Assembly: GCA_947088865.1 (NCBI GenBank)
Contig: CAMUHY010000007.1
Span: 82,798 to 146,797 of the forward strand
Source of the DNA: an uncultured Eubacterium sp.
GTDB lineage: Bacteria; Bacillota; Clostridia; Lachnospirales; Lachnospiraceae
Direction of reading: 5' to 3'
Length of the DNA: 64,000 nucleotides
Made by a program: the position numbers and the translations under genes. The number at the start of each line of letters is the position of its first letter. The stretch's first letter is position 1. The notes beneath the pieces are model-generated. The model saw only the letters and a list, made by a program, of their open reading frames with translations, did not search any database and had not been told where the DNA came from. Shown here in pieces: positions 19,540 to 28,207 of this stretch.

Positions 19540-20898
19540 TCACCCCACATTAATATGTTCCTCTGGATATAATACTTCCTCTTTTTTACGCTTAAAAGCA
19601 AGGGTAATAGCAAAGGTCATACTTCCAATTCTGCCGCAGTACATTACCAAAATAAGCACACATCGGGAAAATACCGTTAAATCTCTTGTAATTCCTGTGG
19701 ACAGTCCAACTGTGCCAATTGCTGAAAAAACCTCCATCAAAACATCACTCATTTGCAAATGTTGAGAGGCACATATTGCCATCAAAGCAAAAACTGCCAA
19801 TCCAAGATTTAAACCTAAAACCATATTTGCCTTTTTAATATCTTCATCGCCTATTCTTCTTCCAAAGATATTACAGCCTGACGAATTGCGTATATTCGAC
19901 CATATATAAACCACAAACACCACAAATGTGGTTGTTTTTATACCACCTGCCGTAGAGCCTGAATTGCCGCCAATAAACATTAAAACCAAATGTAAAATAA
20001 CGCTTGCATCCATTAAATTTGCCAAATCGAGCGTATTAAAACCTGCTGTTCTTGCAGATACAGAAGTAAAAAGAGAAGACAATGTTCTATCATAAACACC
20101 CATTCCTGCTTGTAAATTGTCTTTCTCAAAAAATGCAAACAACGCTGCTCCACCAAATATTAATATAAGATTGGTCACAATAACAATTTTAGAATGTAAG
20201 GAATATTTAGAAAAATGAAATTTATTCTCTTTGACTTCCATCCAAACAATAAAACCTAACCCACCAATAATAATAAGCAGCATAATCGTTACATTAACAA
20301 CAATATCACTCGAAAAATGCGTCAGTGAAGAATATTGTTCAAATCTGCCAAACAAGTCAAACCCTGCATTGCAAAATGCGGATATGGAGTGAAAAATGGC
20401 ATAATAAATTCCTGTAAAAAACCCCAATTCTGGAACAAATCTTGTAGCAAGAAGCAATGCGCCAATCCCTTCTATAATTGCTGTTCCTTTAAAAATATTT
20501 TTTGTCAATTTTACAACGCCAGACAGCTTCATAGAACTAACGCTTTCCTGAATCAGATTTCGTATATTCAACCCTATTTTTTTCTTAAGCAAAACTGAAA
20601 ACATTACACTTATTGTAATAAAGCCTAAACCGCCTATCTGAATCATTGTCAAGATGACAAGCTGTCCAAACATTGTCCATTGTGTATATGTATCACACAC
20701 AACAAGACCTGTCACACAAGTTGCACTGGTTGCTGTAAACATTGCATCCAAAAAATTGCACCAATTTCCATCCTGATTGGATATTGGCAACATTAACAAG
20801 AAAGTGCCTATTGCAATAATTATAAAAAAGCCTAATGCCATTACCTGTGCATATGCCATTTTATTTTTTACTTTTTTGACTTTTTTCTTATAAAACAT
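19540..20898 (-). CDS. Potassium uptake protein, KtrB/TrkH family
   Basis: Membrane subunit of a Ktr/Trk-type K+ transporter, 452 residues with about eight to ten membrane helices and four pore loops: TATSATCVTGL (about 57), ISAFCNAGFD, MFIGGNSGSTAGGIKTTT (about 313) and AIGTVGLSTG. Glycines of the filter are present in all loops. The cytosolic KtrA/TrkA partner is not in this window, so it must be encoded elsewhere. ATG 20898 has AATGAGGA as SD, preceded by a small hairpin TGCGC/GTGCA, the short form of the leader motif seen at several genes here. The CorA gene lies upstream on the same strand. Confidence 0.92.
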   Translation of the reverse strand: MFYKKKVKKVKNKMAYAQVMALGFFIIIAIGTFLLMLPISNQDGNWCNFLDAMFTATSATCVTGLVVCDTYTQWTMFGQLVILTMIQIGGLGFITISVMFSVLLKKKIGLNIRNLIQESVSSMKLSGVVKLTKNIFKGTAIIEGIGALLLATRFVPELGFFTGIYYAIFHSISAFCNAGFDLFGRFEQYSSLTHFSSDIVVNVTIMLLIIIGGLGFIVWMEVKENKFHFSKYSLHSKIVIVTNLILIFGGAALFAFFEKDNLQAGMGVYDRTLSSLFTSVSARTAGFNTLDLANLMDASVILHLVLMFIGGNSGSTAGGIKTTTFVVFVVYIWSNIRNSSGCNIFGRRIGDEDIKKANMVLGLNLGLAVFALMAICASQHLQMSDVLMEVFSAIGTVGLSTGITRDLTVFSRCVLILVMYCGRIGSMTFAITLAFKRKKEEVLYPEEHINVG

Positions 20899-21002
20899 AA
20901 TTTATCCTCATTTCTGCACTGCTTTTGCGCAAAAAACACATTATAACTTAATTTGACTTTTCTTACTTTAACTATAAAAATCAACTTATTTATACAACCT
21001 AA

Positions 21003-21944
21003 TCATAGCATTTTTTTCCTTTTTAAAATCCATAAAGTTATAATACATATAATAATGATTATTCCACAAATAATAGAAAAACCATGCGGCGTATCGGCAA
21101 AAGGCATCCATTCTTCCCCTACGTTCATACCATAAATTCCAGAAATAATGGTTGGAATAGCCATAACCAATGTTATCGAAGTAAGATACTTCATAACATT
21201 ATTTAGTTTATTATTGATAATGGAAGTCAACAAATCTCTTGTACCATCAATCACATCTCTGTAAATAACAGTCATCTCAATCGCCTGTTGATACTCTACC
21301 ATAACATCCTCAAGAAGCTCCATATCCTCTGGATACTGTTCAATTCTCTTATAGCGTTTCAACCGCTCTAAAACAATGCTGTTTGCTCTTAATGATGTGG
21401 CAAAATAAACCAGTGTGGACTCTAATTCATGCAATTCAATAATATCTCCGTCTTTTGTGTCTTTTCCAGCGCGTTCTTCTATCTCAACGCGCTTTTTGTC
21501 AATACCGCGAAGATACATTTGATACATGGAAGAAGACTTTAAAAGCATCTGATAAATAAACCGCATTTTTTTCTTGGTGCTGAAACTTCTAAGTTTATTT
21601 CTAACAAAAACTTCCAACACTGGCGTTTGTTCACGGCATATTGTTATAATAGCATTTTGTTTTAATATAATGCCCAAAGGAATCGTCGTATACATTTTTC
21701 TTTCATGTCTTACCTCTGGCGATGGTATATCAACAAGGATAAGGGTATACCCATCTTCAAGACTGATACGGGAACTCTCTTCTTCATCTAACGCCATCGC
21801 TAAATCATTTATCTCCAATTCATACTGCTTAGCTACTTGTGACAGCTCCTTACTCGTTGGGTCAACCAACTGAACCCACACACCATCTTCATAATCCGAC
21901 AGCTTTCTAATAACGCTTTCATCGGTCTTAAATATATTAAGCAT
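21003..21944 (-). CDS. corA: Magnesium/cobalt transporter CorA family
   Basis: 313-residue divalent cation channel. A large alpha/beta N-terminal cytoplasmic domain (to about 240) is followed by two membrane helices (about 255-275 and 290-308) with the hallmark YGMNV selectivity motif between them and a basic C-terminal KRKKML tail. The spacing to the downstream trkH is about 100 bp and to the upstream HypA-like gene 18 bp, so it could be in an operon with the latter. Substrate is assumed from family; Mg2+ is most usual. Confidence 0.92.
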   Translation of the reverse strand: MLNIFKTDESVIRKLSDYEDGVWVQLVDPTSKELSQVAKQYELEINDLAMALDEEESSRISLEDGYTLILVDIPSPEVRHERKMYTTIPLGIILKQNAIITICREQTPVLEVFVRNKLRSFSTKKKMRFIYQMLLKSSSMYQMYLRGIDKKRVEIEERAGKDTKDGDIIELHELESTLVYFATSLRANSIVLERLKRYKRIEQYPEDMELLEDVMVEYQQAIEMTVIYRDVIDGTRDLLTSIINNKLNNVMKYLTSITLVMAIPTIISGIYGMNVGEEWMPFADTPHGFSIICGIIIIICIITLWILKRKKML

Positions 21945-21962
21945 AGCCTCTCCTTTCTCAAA

Positions 21963-22226
21963 CTATTCTAATGTTTGTCCTTGAATTTCTTTGACATACT
22001 CTGCTCCATATTCCGTAAGATTTTTATCTACTTCTATCATTAGCACAGCATCCTGCGCAATTGTGTCTATTTTAGCCATATCGAAATAAAATAACAACTC
22101 TTTTTCATGGATACATGAATAGGCGCCAATCACTAATACAATCAAGTCCAGCTTAGTTATACCATTTTCTTGCGCTGTTTTCAACGCAATATCTAATACT
22201 TCTCTACAAACAACCCCTTCGTGCAT
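21963..22226 (-). CDS. HypA-like small protein lacking the zinc finger
   Basis: 87 residues beginning MHEGVVCREVLDIALKTAQE. The MHE start, which in HypA provides the nickel ligand, and the following helix-strand pattern (KLDLIVLVIGAYSCIHEKEL) match HypA/HybF, and the second half (AVLMIEVDKN) matches the region before the zinc domain. The two CxxC pairs of the HypA zinc finger are absent. No hydrogenase or urease gene is visible nearby. It sits 5 nt downstream of the ferredoxin-domain gene, so the two are translationally close and probably work together. Function as a nickel chaperone is therefore only a guess; it may be a HypA-derived partner of an Fe-S protein. Confidence 0.6.
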   Translation of the reverse strand: MHEGVVCREVLDIALKTAQENGITKLDLIVLVIGAYSCIHEKELLFYFDMAKIDTIAQDAVLMIEVDKNLTEYGAEYVKEIQGQTLE

Positions 22227-22231
22227 TTTTA

Positions 22232-23380
22232 CTAATCCTTTTTCCGCTTTGTTTTTACAAATATATTTCGCTCATTCCGAACCATCTGTTTTACAGGTTT
22301 CGGACATTGAACGATGCACTGCCCACACCCTATACATTTAGAATCATCAAATTGTAAAGTCTTTGACGACTTATCATACCATGTCGCTTCTGTCGGACAG
22401 TATCTGCCGCATTGGTTACACCCCACACATTGACTGATATCCAATATTTGCGGCTTATAATAACATTTTATAAGAAGCTGCGAAAGTGCGCCCTCTCTAT
22501 ATCCTTTATACAAAAAGCAGCAATCCACACAGCAATTACATATCATCAATTCCTCTTCATCAGCGCTAATTCCATAATGATATACGGTATGTATACAGCC
22601 TTTTTTTTCTAAATTATCCATCAATACAGTCACTTCTTCAACACTTATTTTTCTTGATACACCATTTTCTACCAGCATATCAGACATACGACCTATGGCA
22701 ATACAGCTTTCAATAGGCATATCATACGAACAACTCTGCCCATTTAACAAACTCATCATTCTGCAAAAACAATTCATTACGCTAATATGGTCTTTATGTT
22801 TTAATAACAGAGGATACAATTCACCTGATAAATAAATTGCCTGCTCTGATGTAAGTCTTTTATTAATCTGTATTTTTTTACTATTATTTTTACTGTTATT
22901 AGAAACTACTGTTGACATTCTTCCTGTTTCATGTTCCATATGATTTGCATTTATATAATTCATATAGGCTCTGATGGGTGGTATATTAAGGCGTTTTAAA
23001 ATATCTTCAAATTGGGAAAACTTTTTGATTAATGCTTTTCTTGTCTCATTTAAAGGACCCGATGAAAAAATTTCAATCCAGCCAGGAAATATAGGTGCTA
23101 ATTCATAAATGTTATTATCGTGTCTTGGCCATAATACACCCCGTTCCATTATATATAAAAAATAAGCTTGAAATTCTTTATCGTCAAGCTGCCATAGCTT
23201 TTGTAATGCTTCTTTTGTATACTCCTTTTCCCCAACAAGAAGGAGTCTGTCTAAATCGGTTTCTGTCATCGCTATCTCAAAACATTCCAATATTACTTTT
23301 ACAACTGGAACGCTAAATTTAGACTTTGTATTCATTAACTTTGCAAGCTGTACAGCCTTTTCTTTATATGATTTTTCCAC
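22232..23380 (-). CDS. 4Fe-4S ferredoxin-domain protein with helical N-terminal region
   Basis: About 382 residues. The C-terminus carries two [4Fe-4S] ferredoxin motifs: CVGCNQCGRYCP and CIGCGQCIVQCPKP. Before them is a Cys cluster MICNCCVDCC, also likely to bind a metal. The N-terminal ~200 residues are helical and resemble winged-helix modules (YTKEALQKLWQLDDKEFQAY); no catalytic motif is recognisable. GTG at 23380 (residue VEKSYKEK) has AATGAGGA 5 nt upstream and is preferred to upstream in-frame ATGs at 23392 and 23452. The leader contains copy C of the hairpin/anti-loop element. The HypA-like gene follows immediately, suggesting a redox or metal-handling unit. Confidence 0.75.
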   Translation of the reverse strand: MEKSYKEKAVQLAKLMNTKSKFSVPVVKVILECFEIAMTETDLDRLLLVGEKEYTKEALQKLWQLDDKEFQAYFLYIMERGVLWPRHDNNIYELAPIFPGWIEIFSSGPLNETRKALIKKFSQFEDILKRLNIPPIRAYMNYINANHMEHETGRMSTVVSNNSKNNSKKIQINKRLTSEQAIYLSGELYPLLLKHKDHISVMNCFCRMMSLLNGQSCSYDMPIESCIAIGRMSDMLVENGVSRKISVEEVTVLMDNLEKKGCIHTVYHYGISADEEELMICNCCVDCCFLYKGYREGALSQLLIKCYYKPQILDISQCVGCNQCGRYCPTEATWYDKSSKTLQFDDSKCIGCGQCIVQCPKPVKQMVRNERNIFVKTKRKKD

Positions 23381-23517
23381 AATAATCCTCATTTCTGCGC
23401 TGTCTTTTGCGCAAGATTCTTTAGATTCTTTTAGTAACTTTGTGTCAAGCAACGCGCAGACACAAAGTGCTAGTTAAATTTTATTTAACTTGTGAAATAA
23501 TTTATTTTTCACACTAA
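23381..23517 (-). promoter_or_regulatory. Leader element copy C with tandem hairpins
   Basis: Three consecutive hairpins on the minus strand: GTGAAATAA-type, AGTTAAA/TTTAACT and ACTTTGTGTC/GACACAAAGT (23437-23468). The last loop includes tgcgcgttgctt, whose TCTGCGC portion is complementary to GCGCAGA directly before the SD aatgagga. Positions 23436-23516 are almost identical (two differences) to 45637-45717. Confidence 0.55.
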
Positions 23518-23530
23518 TAACCTCTCAAAC

Positions 23531-23625
23531 AAAAAACTATCGCATTAAGTACTCACTATGAAAAAATATAGTATCTCTTAAATAACACTACATTTTTTGA
23601 TAATGTCCCTAATGCGACAGCCCTT
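23531..23625 (-). terminator. Long hairpin terminator after the chemoreceptor gene
   Basis: Minus-strand arms CTGTCGCATTA (23610-23620) and TAATGCGATAG (23537-23547) with a run of six T behind. It resembles in arm sequence the rplL-rpoB hairpin and the one at 51850-51947. Confidence 0.65.
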
Positions 23626-23677
23626 TAAAAATTTTTACATCAAACCAATATTTCCAATCTGTTTTATTGCCTATTCA

Positions 23678-25396
23678 TTAAAATATAAACTTCCTTGTAT
23701 CTTCTGCAAGGTCTTTTGCCATCTCTGCAATTTTATTGGTATCATTGGCACACTCTGAAACAATACTTTGAAGCTCTGTCATAGAAGCCGATGTTTCCTG
23801 CGCTCCTGCTGCATTTTCCTGTGCAATGGCAGCAAGGCTTTCTACAATTTCCGTAACTGCTTGTTTTTCTGTGTTTAATTCTTGAACTTTTCCATTAATA
23901 TTATCTACTGCTAAAACAACCTCATCAACTTCTTGTTTTAACGCCTCAAATACATTTTCTGTATGTTCAAGCATTCTATTTTGTTCCTCAATAATGCTTG
24001 TCAATTCCATCATTGTTTTAACACTAAGCTCTGAATTGCTGATAAGCTCCTCAATAATTCGTACTATCTCGTTTGCAGAATCCTTTGATTGCTCTGATAA
24101 TGTACGAATCTCATCAGCAACCACTGCAAACCCTTTCCCCATATCACCAGCTCTAGCCGCTTCAATAGAAGCATTGAGTGATAACAAATTCGTTTGACTT
24201 GCAATTGCCGTAATCATATCGGTAGCTGTTCGGATAGCATTGGCTGACTCATTGGTAGCATATGTCTGTTCATATACTACTTGCACCGATTCTTTTGTCT
24301 TATTACTGATATCAACAAGTTGTTCAAGCGTCTCATTTACCGTTTTATTATTATCCTTCATCTCTTCTGTACTTCTTCCAAGACGAGTAACACTTCCTGT
24401 AATTTCATCAATCGCTTGTCCAATATTATTGACTTCATCATTGGCAGACTGTGTCTCTGCTGCCTGTGACGTAGCACCTTTTGCTATCTCATCCGATGCC
24501 GCTTCCATATTGCTTATATTTTCATCAATCGCCCTAAAAGAATCTACATATTTTGCTGCAAAATCTTCAAGCTTATTACTGGTTGTAACAATGCTGCCAA
24601 TAATAGACGTAAGATGTTCAACGACTTCTTTCGTCGCTTTTGCCATATCGCCAATTTCATCCTTACGTTTAACTGCTCTATCGTTATGTTCATATCTTAA
24701 AATTCCTTGTGCAACCTTATCAATTTCTTTGCTTGTATGCAGCATTCCTTTGGACATCCTATTCGTTAATAAAATATCCATTATCACAACAATAATGATA
24801 GAAATAATAGTTACAATAATAATTTCTGAAGCGATTTTTCCAATATTATCAACAAGACTATCTCTTGAAATAGCTGTAAATATCATACCAATTATTTCTT
24901 CACTGCCTTGCTGCTTTAAAGGAATATACATACTTGTGTACTGTTTTCCTGCTATTGTTAAATTATCATTATAAAAAATTTGTCCATTTTTTAAAACAGT
25001 ATTGGCAACTTCTTCGCTAGCTTTCGTTCCTGTAAGCCTCTTTCCTTCAGAATCGGTCAATGTTGATGCAGCGCGCATGTCCCCATAAAATATCGTGATT
25101 TCTAACCCTGTTTTATTTTTCAACTCATCAATAACGGAATAATTATTTGAGATGGTAACATCTCCTTTTTTCATAATTCCGTTTGTATATGTAAACTTTT
25201 CACTGTTGAGCGCCTGATAGCGTTCCATTGTAGCCATCCCATAGGTATATAATTCGCTTCGCATACGCTCTTCTCCCATCTGTGCGACAGAACTAATACC
25301 TATAATACCAATCAAAACAGAAATTATAATCATTGGCCCTAAAACCAACAGCATTATTCTCCCTCGAAATCGTATCCCTTTTGTTTTTTTATTCAT
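23678..25396 (-). CDS. Methyl-accepting chemotaxis protein
   Basis: Transmembrane chemoreceptor, 572 residues. Order: short basic N-terminus, TM1 (about 14-36), extracellular Cache-type sensor (about 37-180; [28 protein letters not shown]), TM2 (about 185-210), HAMP-like segment and the long coiled-coil signalling domain with the tip [20 protein letters not shown] 25396 is preceded by GGAGGAATGGT; a TTG six codons upstream overlaps that SD. It implies a motile organism or at least a CheA/CheW pathway; no che genes are in the window. Confidence 0.95.
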   Translation of the reverse strand: MNKKTKGIRFRGRIMLLVLGPMIIISVLIGIIGISSVAQMGEERMRSELYTYGMATMERYQALNSEKFTYTNGIMKKGDVTISNNYSVIDELKNKTGLEITIFYGDMRAASTLTDSEGKRLTGTKASEEVANTVLKNGQIFYNDNLTIAGKQYTSMYIPLKQQGSEEIIGMIFTAISRDSLVDNIGKIASEIIIVTIISIIIVVIMDILLTNRMSKGMLHTSKEIDKVAQGILRYEHNDRAVKRKDEIGDMAKATKEVVEHLTSIIGSIVTTSNKLEDFAAKYVDSFRAIDENISNMEAASDEIAKGATSQAAETQSANDEVNNIGQAIDEITGSVTRLGRSTEEMKDNNKTVNETLEQLVDISNKTKESVQVVYEQTYATNESANAIRTATDMITAIASQTNLLSLNASIEAARAGDMGKGFAVVADEIRTLSEQSKDSANEIVRIIEELISNSELSVKTMMELTSIIEEQNRMLEHTENVFEALKQEVDEVVLAVDNINGKVQELNTEKQAVTEIVESLAAIAQENAAGAQETSASMTELQSIVSECANDTNKIAEMAKDLAEDTRKFIF

Positions 25397-25465
25397 ACCA
25401 TTCCTCCCTTGCAAAAAATTTGGTTACGACAATCCCGATTTTAATAAAACTTATAACATAAAATT

Positions 25466-25493
25466 ATTATACCACTTGAGGGCATTTTTGCAA
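25466..25493 (-). promoter_or_regulatory. Sigma-A promoter of the chemoreceptor gene
   Basis: Minus strand TTGCAA (25488-25493), 16-nt spacer, TATAAT (25466-25471), about 70 nt before the ATG. Confidence 0.55.
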
Positions 25494-25561
25494 TTATAAA
25501 TTACATATTTTCACGTCAACCGCCCTTTTTTTCACAGTAAATATTCTTTATTAAAATAAAT

Positions 25562-25885
25562 TTATTCCAAAAATATTTTCTTATAGAAAATTTCTTTAAA
25601 ATGTTTTGTAAATGGTAAATTTTTGCCATTTATCAACACAATATGAACTTTATCAAAACGATATATATAACTTACATTCACAATATCCGACTTATTAATT
25701 TGAATAAATATATTTTTGTCAACCAAACTTTGAATTTCTTTTAATGTTCCATTATATATAATCTCACCATGCGTTGTTTGAATTGTTATCTTATGTCCGT
25801 TACAGCTAAAATACTCGATATCACATACACGAACGCCCATTCTGCTTTTTCCTTTTGTATACCAAAAAAAGTCATTATTTTTCAT
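25562..25885 (-). CDS. Stand-alone LytTR DNA-binding domain protein
   Basis: 107 residues that are nearly only a LytTR domain: RVCDIEYFSCNGHKITIQTT, GTLKEIQSLV, FIQINKSDIVNVSYI and GKNLPFTKHFKEIF follow the LytTR strand-helix pattern. No receiver domain is present, so it is a one-component regulator, perhaps controlled by its partner upstream. The SD GGGGGAG lies before the ATG; the dual-XRE gene ends 23 bp upstream, so the pair forms an operon. LytTR proteins usually bind direct repeats; a 10-bp tandem repeat lies in front of the operon at 26691-26710. Confidence 0.85.
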   Translation of the reverse strand: MKNNDFFWYTKGKSRMGVRVCDIEYFSCNGHKITIQTTHGEIIYNGTLKEIQSLVDKNIFIQINKSDIVNVSYIYRFDKVHIVLINGKNLPFTKHFKEIFYKKIFLE

Positions 25886-25908
25886 ATTACTCCCCCACTA
25901 TACTGCTT

Positions 25909-26610
25909 TTACTTTAAACAAAGTAGCTCATATAATTTTAAAATATCCATTTCTTTGCATTGTTTCAAATCATTGGAATATCCAATAAATGAAAAATTTT
26001 CCACTTTTCCTGTTATCACAAACCAAGGATTAATATCATACACCTTATAAATCAAAATAAGTTCTTCAATCTTTATATTGCGGATTCCCTTCTCAATAGC
26101 GCTGTACGACTTACTCTTTATTCCTAATTCTTTTTCAACATCCGTATATCTTAAACTTCTGCTTTTTCTAATACACTTTAAAACCAACATTTCTGGTGCA
26201 TTTTCATATTTTTCTTTATCTTTAACGTCCTCAATAATTTCGAGCATATTTATATTATAAAAAATATTATGATTTTCAGGATATTTATTTTTAATTTGAA
26301 GCTTAATCACAGTAAGCATCATTCTTATATATACATTTCTATTAAAATATTTCATAGTAATTAATGTTCCAAATTGATTTTGATTACTTTTTGTTCCTGT
26401 TATAAGATAATCAATATCAATATCGGTTCTATTTGACATACTTCTTAACATATTTACCGACAATGGCTTAATACCCTTTTCAACATTAGAAATTGTCCCT
26501 TCACTAAAAAAAATTTCATTTTTCATTTGTTCTAAAGTCAATCCTGAGTTTTTTCTAAATTCCCTTATTCTTCTTCCAATATTAATATTATAATTACACT
26601 CTTGCAGCAC
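25909..26610 (-). CDS. Protein with two XRE-type HTH domains
   Basis: 233 residues with a GTG start (VLQECNYNIN) and SD AGGAGG 10 nt upstream. HTH 1 covers about residues 10-60 (IGRRIREFRKNSGLTLEQMK, FSEGTISNVEKG); a second, more divergent HTH covers about 155-205 (SLRYTDVEKELGIKSKSYSA, IEKGIRNIKIEEL). The middle ~80 residues are helical and may sense a signal. It is probably an autoregulated transcription factor acting with the LytTR protein downstream. The promoter region contains a GC-rich hairpin, tandem direct repeats and an inverted repeat. Confidence 0.8.
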   Translation of the reverse strand: MLQECNYNINIGRRIREFRKNSGLTLEQMKNEIFFSEGTISNVEKGIKPLSVNMLRSMSNRTDIDIDYLITGTKSNQNQFGTLITMKYFNRNVYIRMMLTVIKLQIKNKYPENHNIFYNINMLEIIEDVKDKEKYENAPEMLVLKCIRKSRSLRYTDVEKELGIKSKSYSAIEKGIRNIKIEELILIYKVYDINPWFVITGKVENFSFIGYSNDLKQCKEMDILKLYELLCLK

Positions 26611-26638
26611 GTTTTAGGTTCCTCCTAAATATTTAAGA

Positions 26639-26763
26639 ACGCCTGCAGCTCACCAGCCGCAGGCGTGAAGTTTATCTTCTTAAATAATAATATTCCTATT
26701 TATTCCTATTGCGAAGAATCCAATTATAGACTTTATTTCCAAATTAGAATAGTTTTTATTCTA
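26639..26763 (-). promoter_or_regulatory. Upstream region of the XRE-LytTR operon: hairpin, tandem repeat, inverted repeat
   Basis: A GC-rich hairpin CGCCTGC/GCAGGCG (about 26639-26666) stands about 12 nt before the SD. Two exact tandem copies of tattcctatt lie at 26691-26710 and an inverted repeat tagaata-gtttt-tattcta at 26745-26763. The two latter are candidate binding sites for LytTR and XRE proteins respectively. Confidence 0.45.
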
Positions 26764-26855
26764 TAAGAATTTATATTCAATTATTAATTGTACTTTTAGT
26801 ATTCGTATATATTATTATATTCTACCTTGTATATTTCTTTACATCTAAATTATTT

Positions 26856-27014
26856 TTAACGGTCACACTTTTTTGTATGAATATTGCAGCTTGCACAGTT
26901 TCCATTACAGCCACCTTTACCATCACCAATTTTTTTGTCACGCATATACGATATAAATACATAAATTCCTATCACAATCATAAGAATCAATGCTCCTGCT
27001 ATAATTTTCAACAT
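26856..27014 (-). CDS. FeoB-associated Cys-rich membrane peptide
   Basis: 52-residue protein: one N-terminal membrane helix (LKIIAGALILMIVIGIYVFI) then a short charged linker and the cysteine cluster GGCNGNCASCNIHTKKC. This is the pattern of the FeoB_associated family, thought to assist ferrous iron uptake. No feoA/feoB lies here. Start ATG follows the upstream gene's TGA by 2 nt and uses GGAGGG that lies inside that gene's last codons, so it is translationally coupled to the DUF2974 gene. Confidence 0.8.
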   Translation of the reverse strand: MLKIIAGALILMIVIGIYVFISYMRDKKIGDGKGGCNGNCASCNIHTKKCDR

Positions 27015-27016
27015 AT

Positions 27017-28123
27017 TCACCCTCCATACTGCTTTTTGCGAGCCTTATCCAATTCACCAGTCAACGAATGAAACAGCCTGCGCATCATAACCTTTGTATC
27101 TTTGTCCAACGATTGATATATTCTAAAAGCGGCGCTCGCTGAATTAAAACGGTCTGCCGATATTTCAGACAACGTCGTTGCACCACTTGCTGTTATAAGA
27201 GAAAACAATACATTGACAAACTTGTCTCGCTCCTCCATATCTATTTTGTTCATCCATCTTTTTAATACATCATTCAGCACTCGGCTTGACTTGCTCAAAC
27301 CTCGTGCATACTCAAACTGATTTCTTTCAACTTGCCAAGACATTCCATCATGCTGCATAATACCAGATTGACTGCTTTTTACCACAATAAAATCTTCATC
27401 ATGCTCAAAAAGCATCCCAACAACAGAATATTCAGGAACAATCAATTTAATAACAGAACGTATCTCTTGATACCGCTTGTCTTTTATAAATGCCTCATCA
27501 AAACCTGGTCCATCATTATTGTAAACATTTATGATTCGCTTTTTAAACTTAGGCTTACATCGCGCCGCACCATATACCGCCAAATTTCCTCCTTTAGAAT
27601 GTCCCCCAACTCGTATCTTCTTTTTTGTCTGTGCGGCAACTTCATCAATATAAGAAACGGCTTGTATCTGTGCTGGTATGGGATGCTGATAACTCATATT
27701 AAAATCTTCTTTCCATCCTACAATCGTATCATCTGTTCCCATAAACCCTATATATATCGTATCATCTCCAAGTTCTGCTGTAAATGCTACAAATTGTGTC
27801 TGCTTTTTATCATCATTTATCCACAGATAATTTTTTAATACAATATTTTCAAACCGAGCGCACTTAGCAACGGTTCTCATAAAAAAAGGAGCATACCATA
27901 TAAACGTCTTAACCTTTTTTAACTCTTCTTCATTATAAACTCTAAAAAATTTATCGCATACTTTAGATAAAGTCAATCCATTTTTCATTTCCATATCTGG
28001 AACAATTCCTTCAAAATCTACATATGCTATTTGTGATAATATTAAATTATCAATATCATTAAATGGGTCTTGCTGAAATGACAAATCCCCTCTCCATTTA
28101 ATATAGTCTTCAATATTTGCCAT
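27017..28123 (-). CDS. DUF2974 (Mbeg1-like) alpha/beta-hydrolase
   Basis: 368 residues. The start MANIEDYIKWRGDLSFQQDPF is typical of the family; further on IYIGFMGTDDTIVGWKEDF and the nucleophile elbow VGGHSKGGNLA show a lipase-like alpha/beta-hydrolase with Ser in GHSKG. No signal peptide or membrane span is evident. Substrate is unknown. It forms a coupled pair with the Cys-rich peptide downstream. ATG has GGGG upstream. Confidence 0.85.
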   Translation of the reverse strand: MANIEDYIKWRGDLSFQQDPFNDIDNLILSQIAYVDFEGIVPDMEMKNGLTLSKVCDKFFRVYNEEELKKVKTFIWYAPFFMRTVAKCARFENIVLKNYLWINDDKKQTQFVAFTAELGDDTIYIGFMGTDDTIVGWKEDFNMSYQHPIPAQIQAVSYIDEVAAQTKKKIRVGGHSKGGNLAVYGAARCKPKFKKRIINVYNNDGPGFDEAFIKDKRYQEIRSVIKLIVPEYSVVGMLFEHDEDFIVVKSSQSGIMQHDGMSWQVERNQFEYARGLSKSSRVLNDVLKRWMNKIDMEERDKFVNVLFSLITASGATTLSEISADRFNSASAAFRIYQSLDKDTKVMMRRLFHSLTGELDKARKKQYGG

Positions 28124-28207
28124 AAAAATACCCCTGCTTCCTAAAATGCAGTATACAAAAAAAGACAGCCGTCTTCTTTATAAAAACCACTGTCAATCCT
28201 TTGTAAA

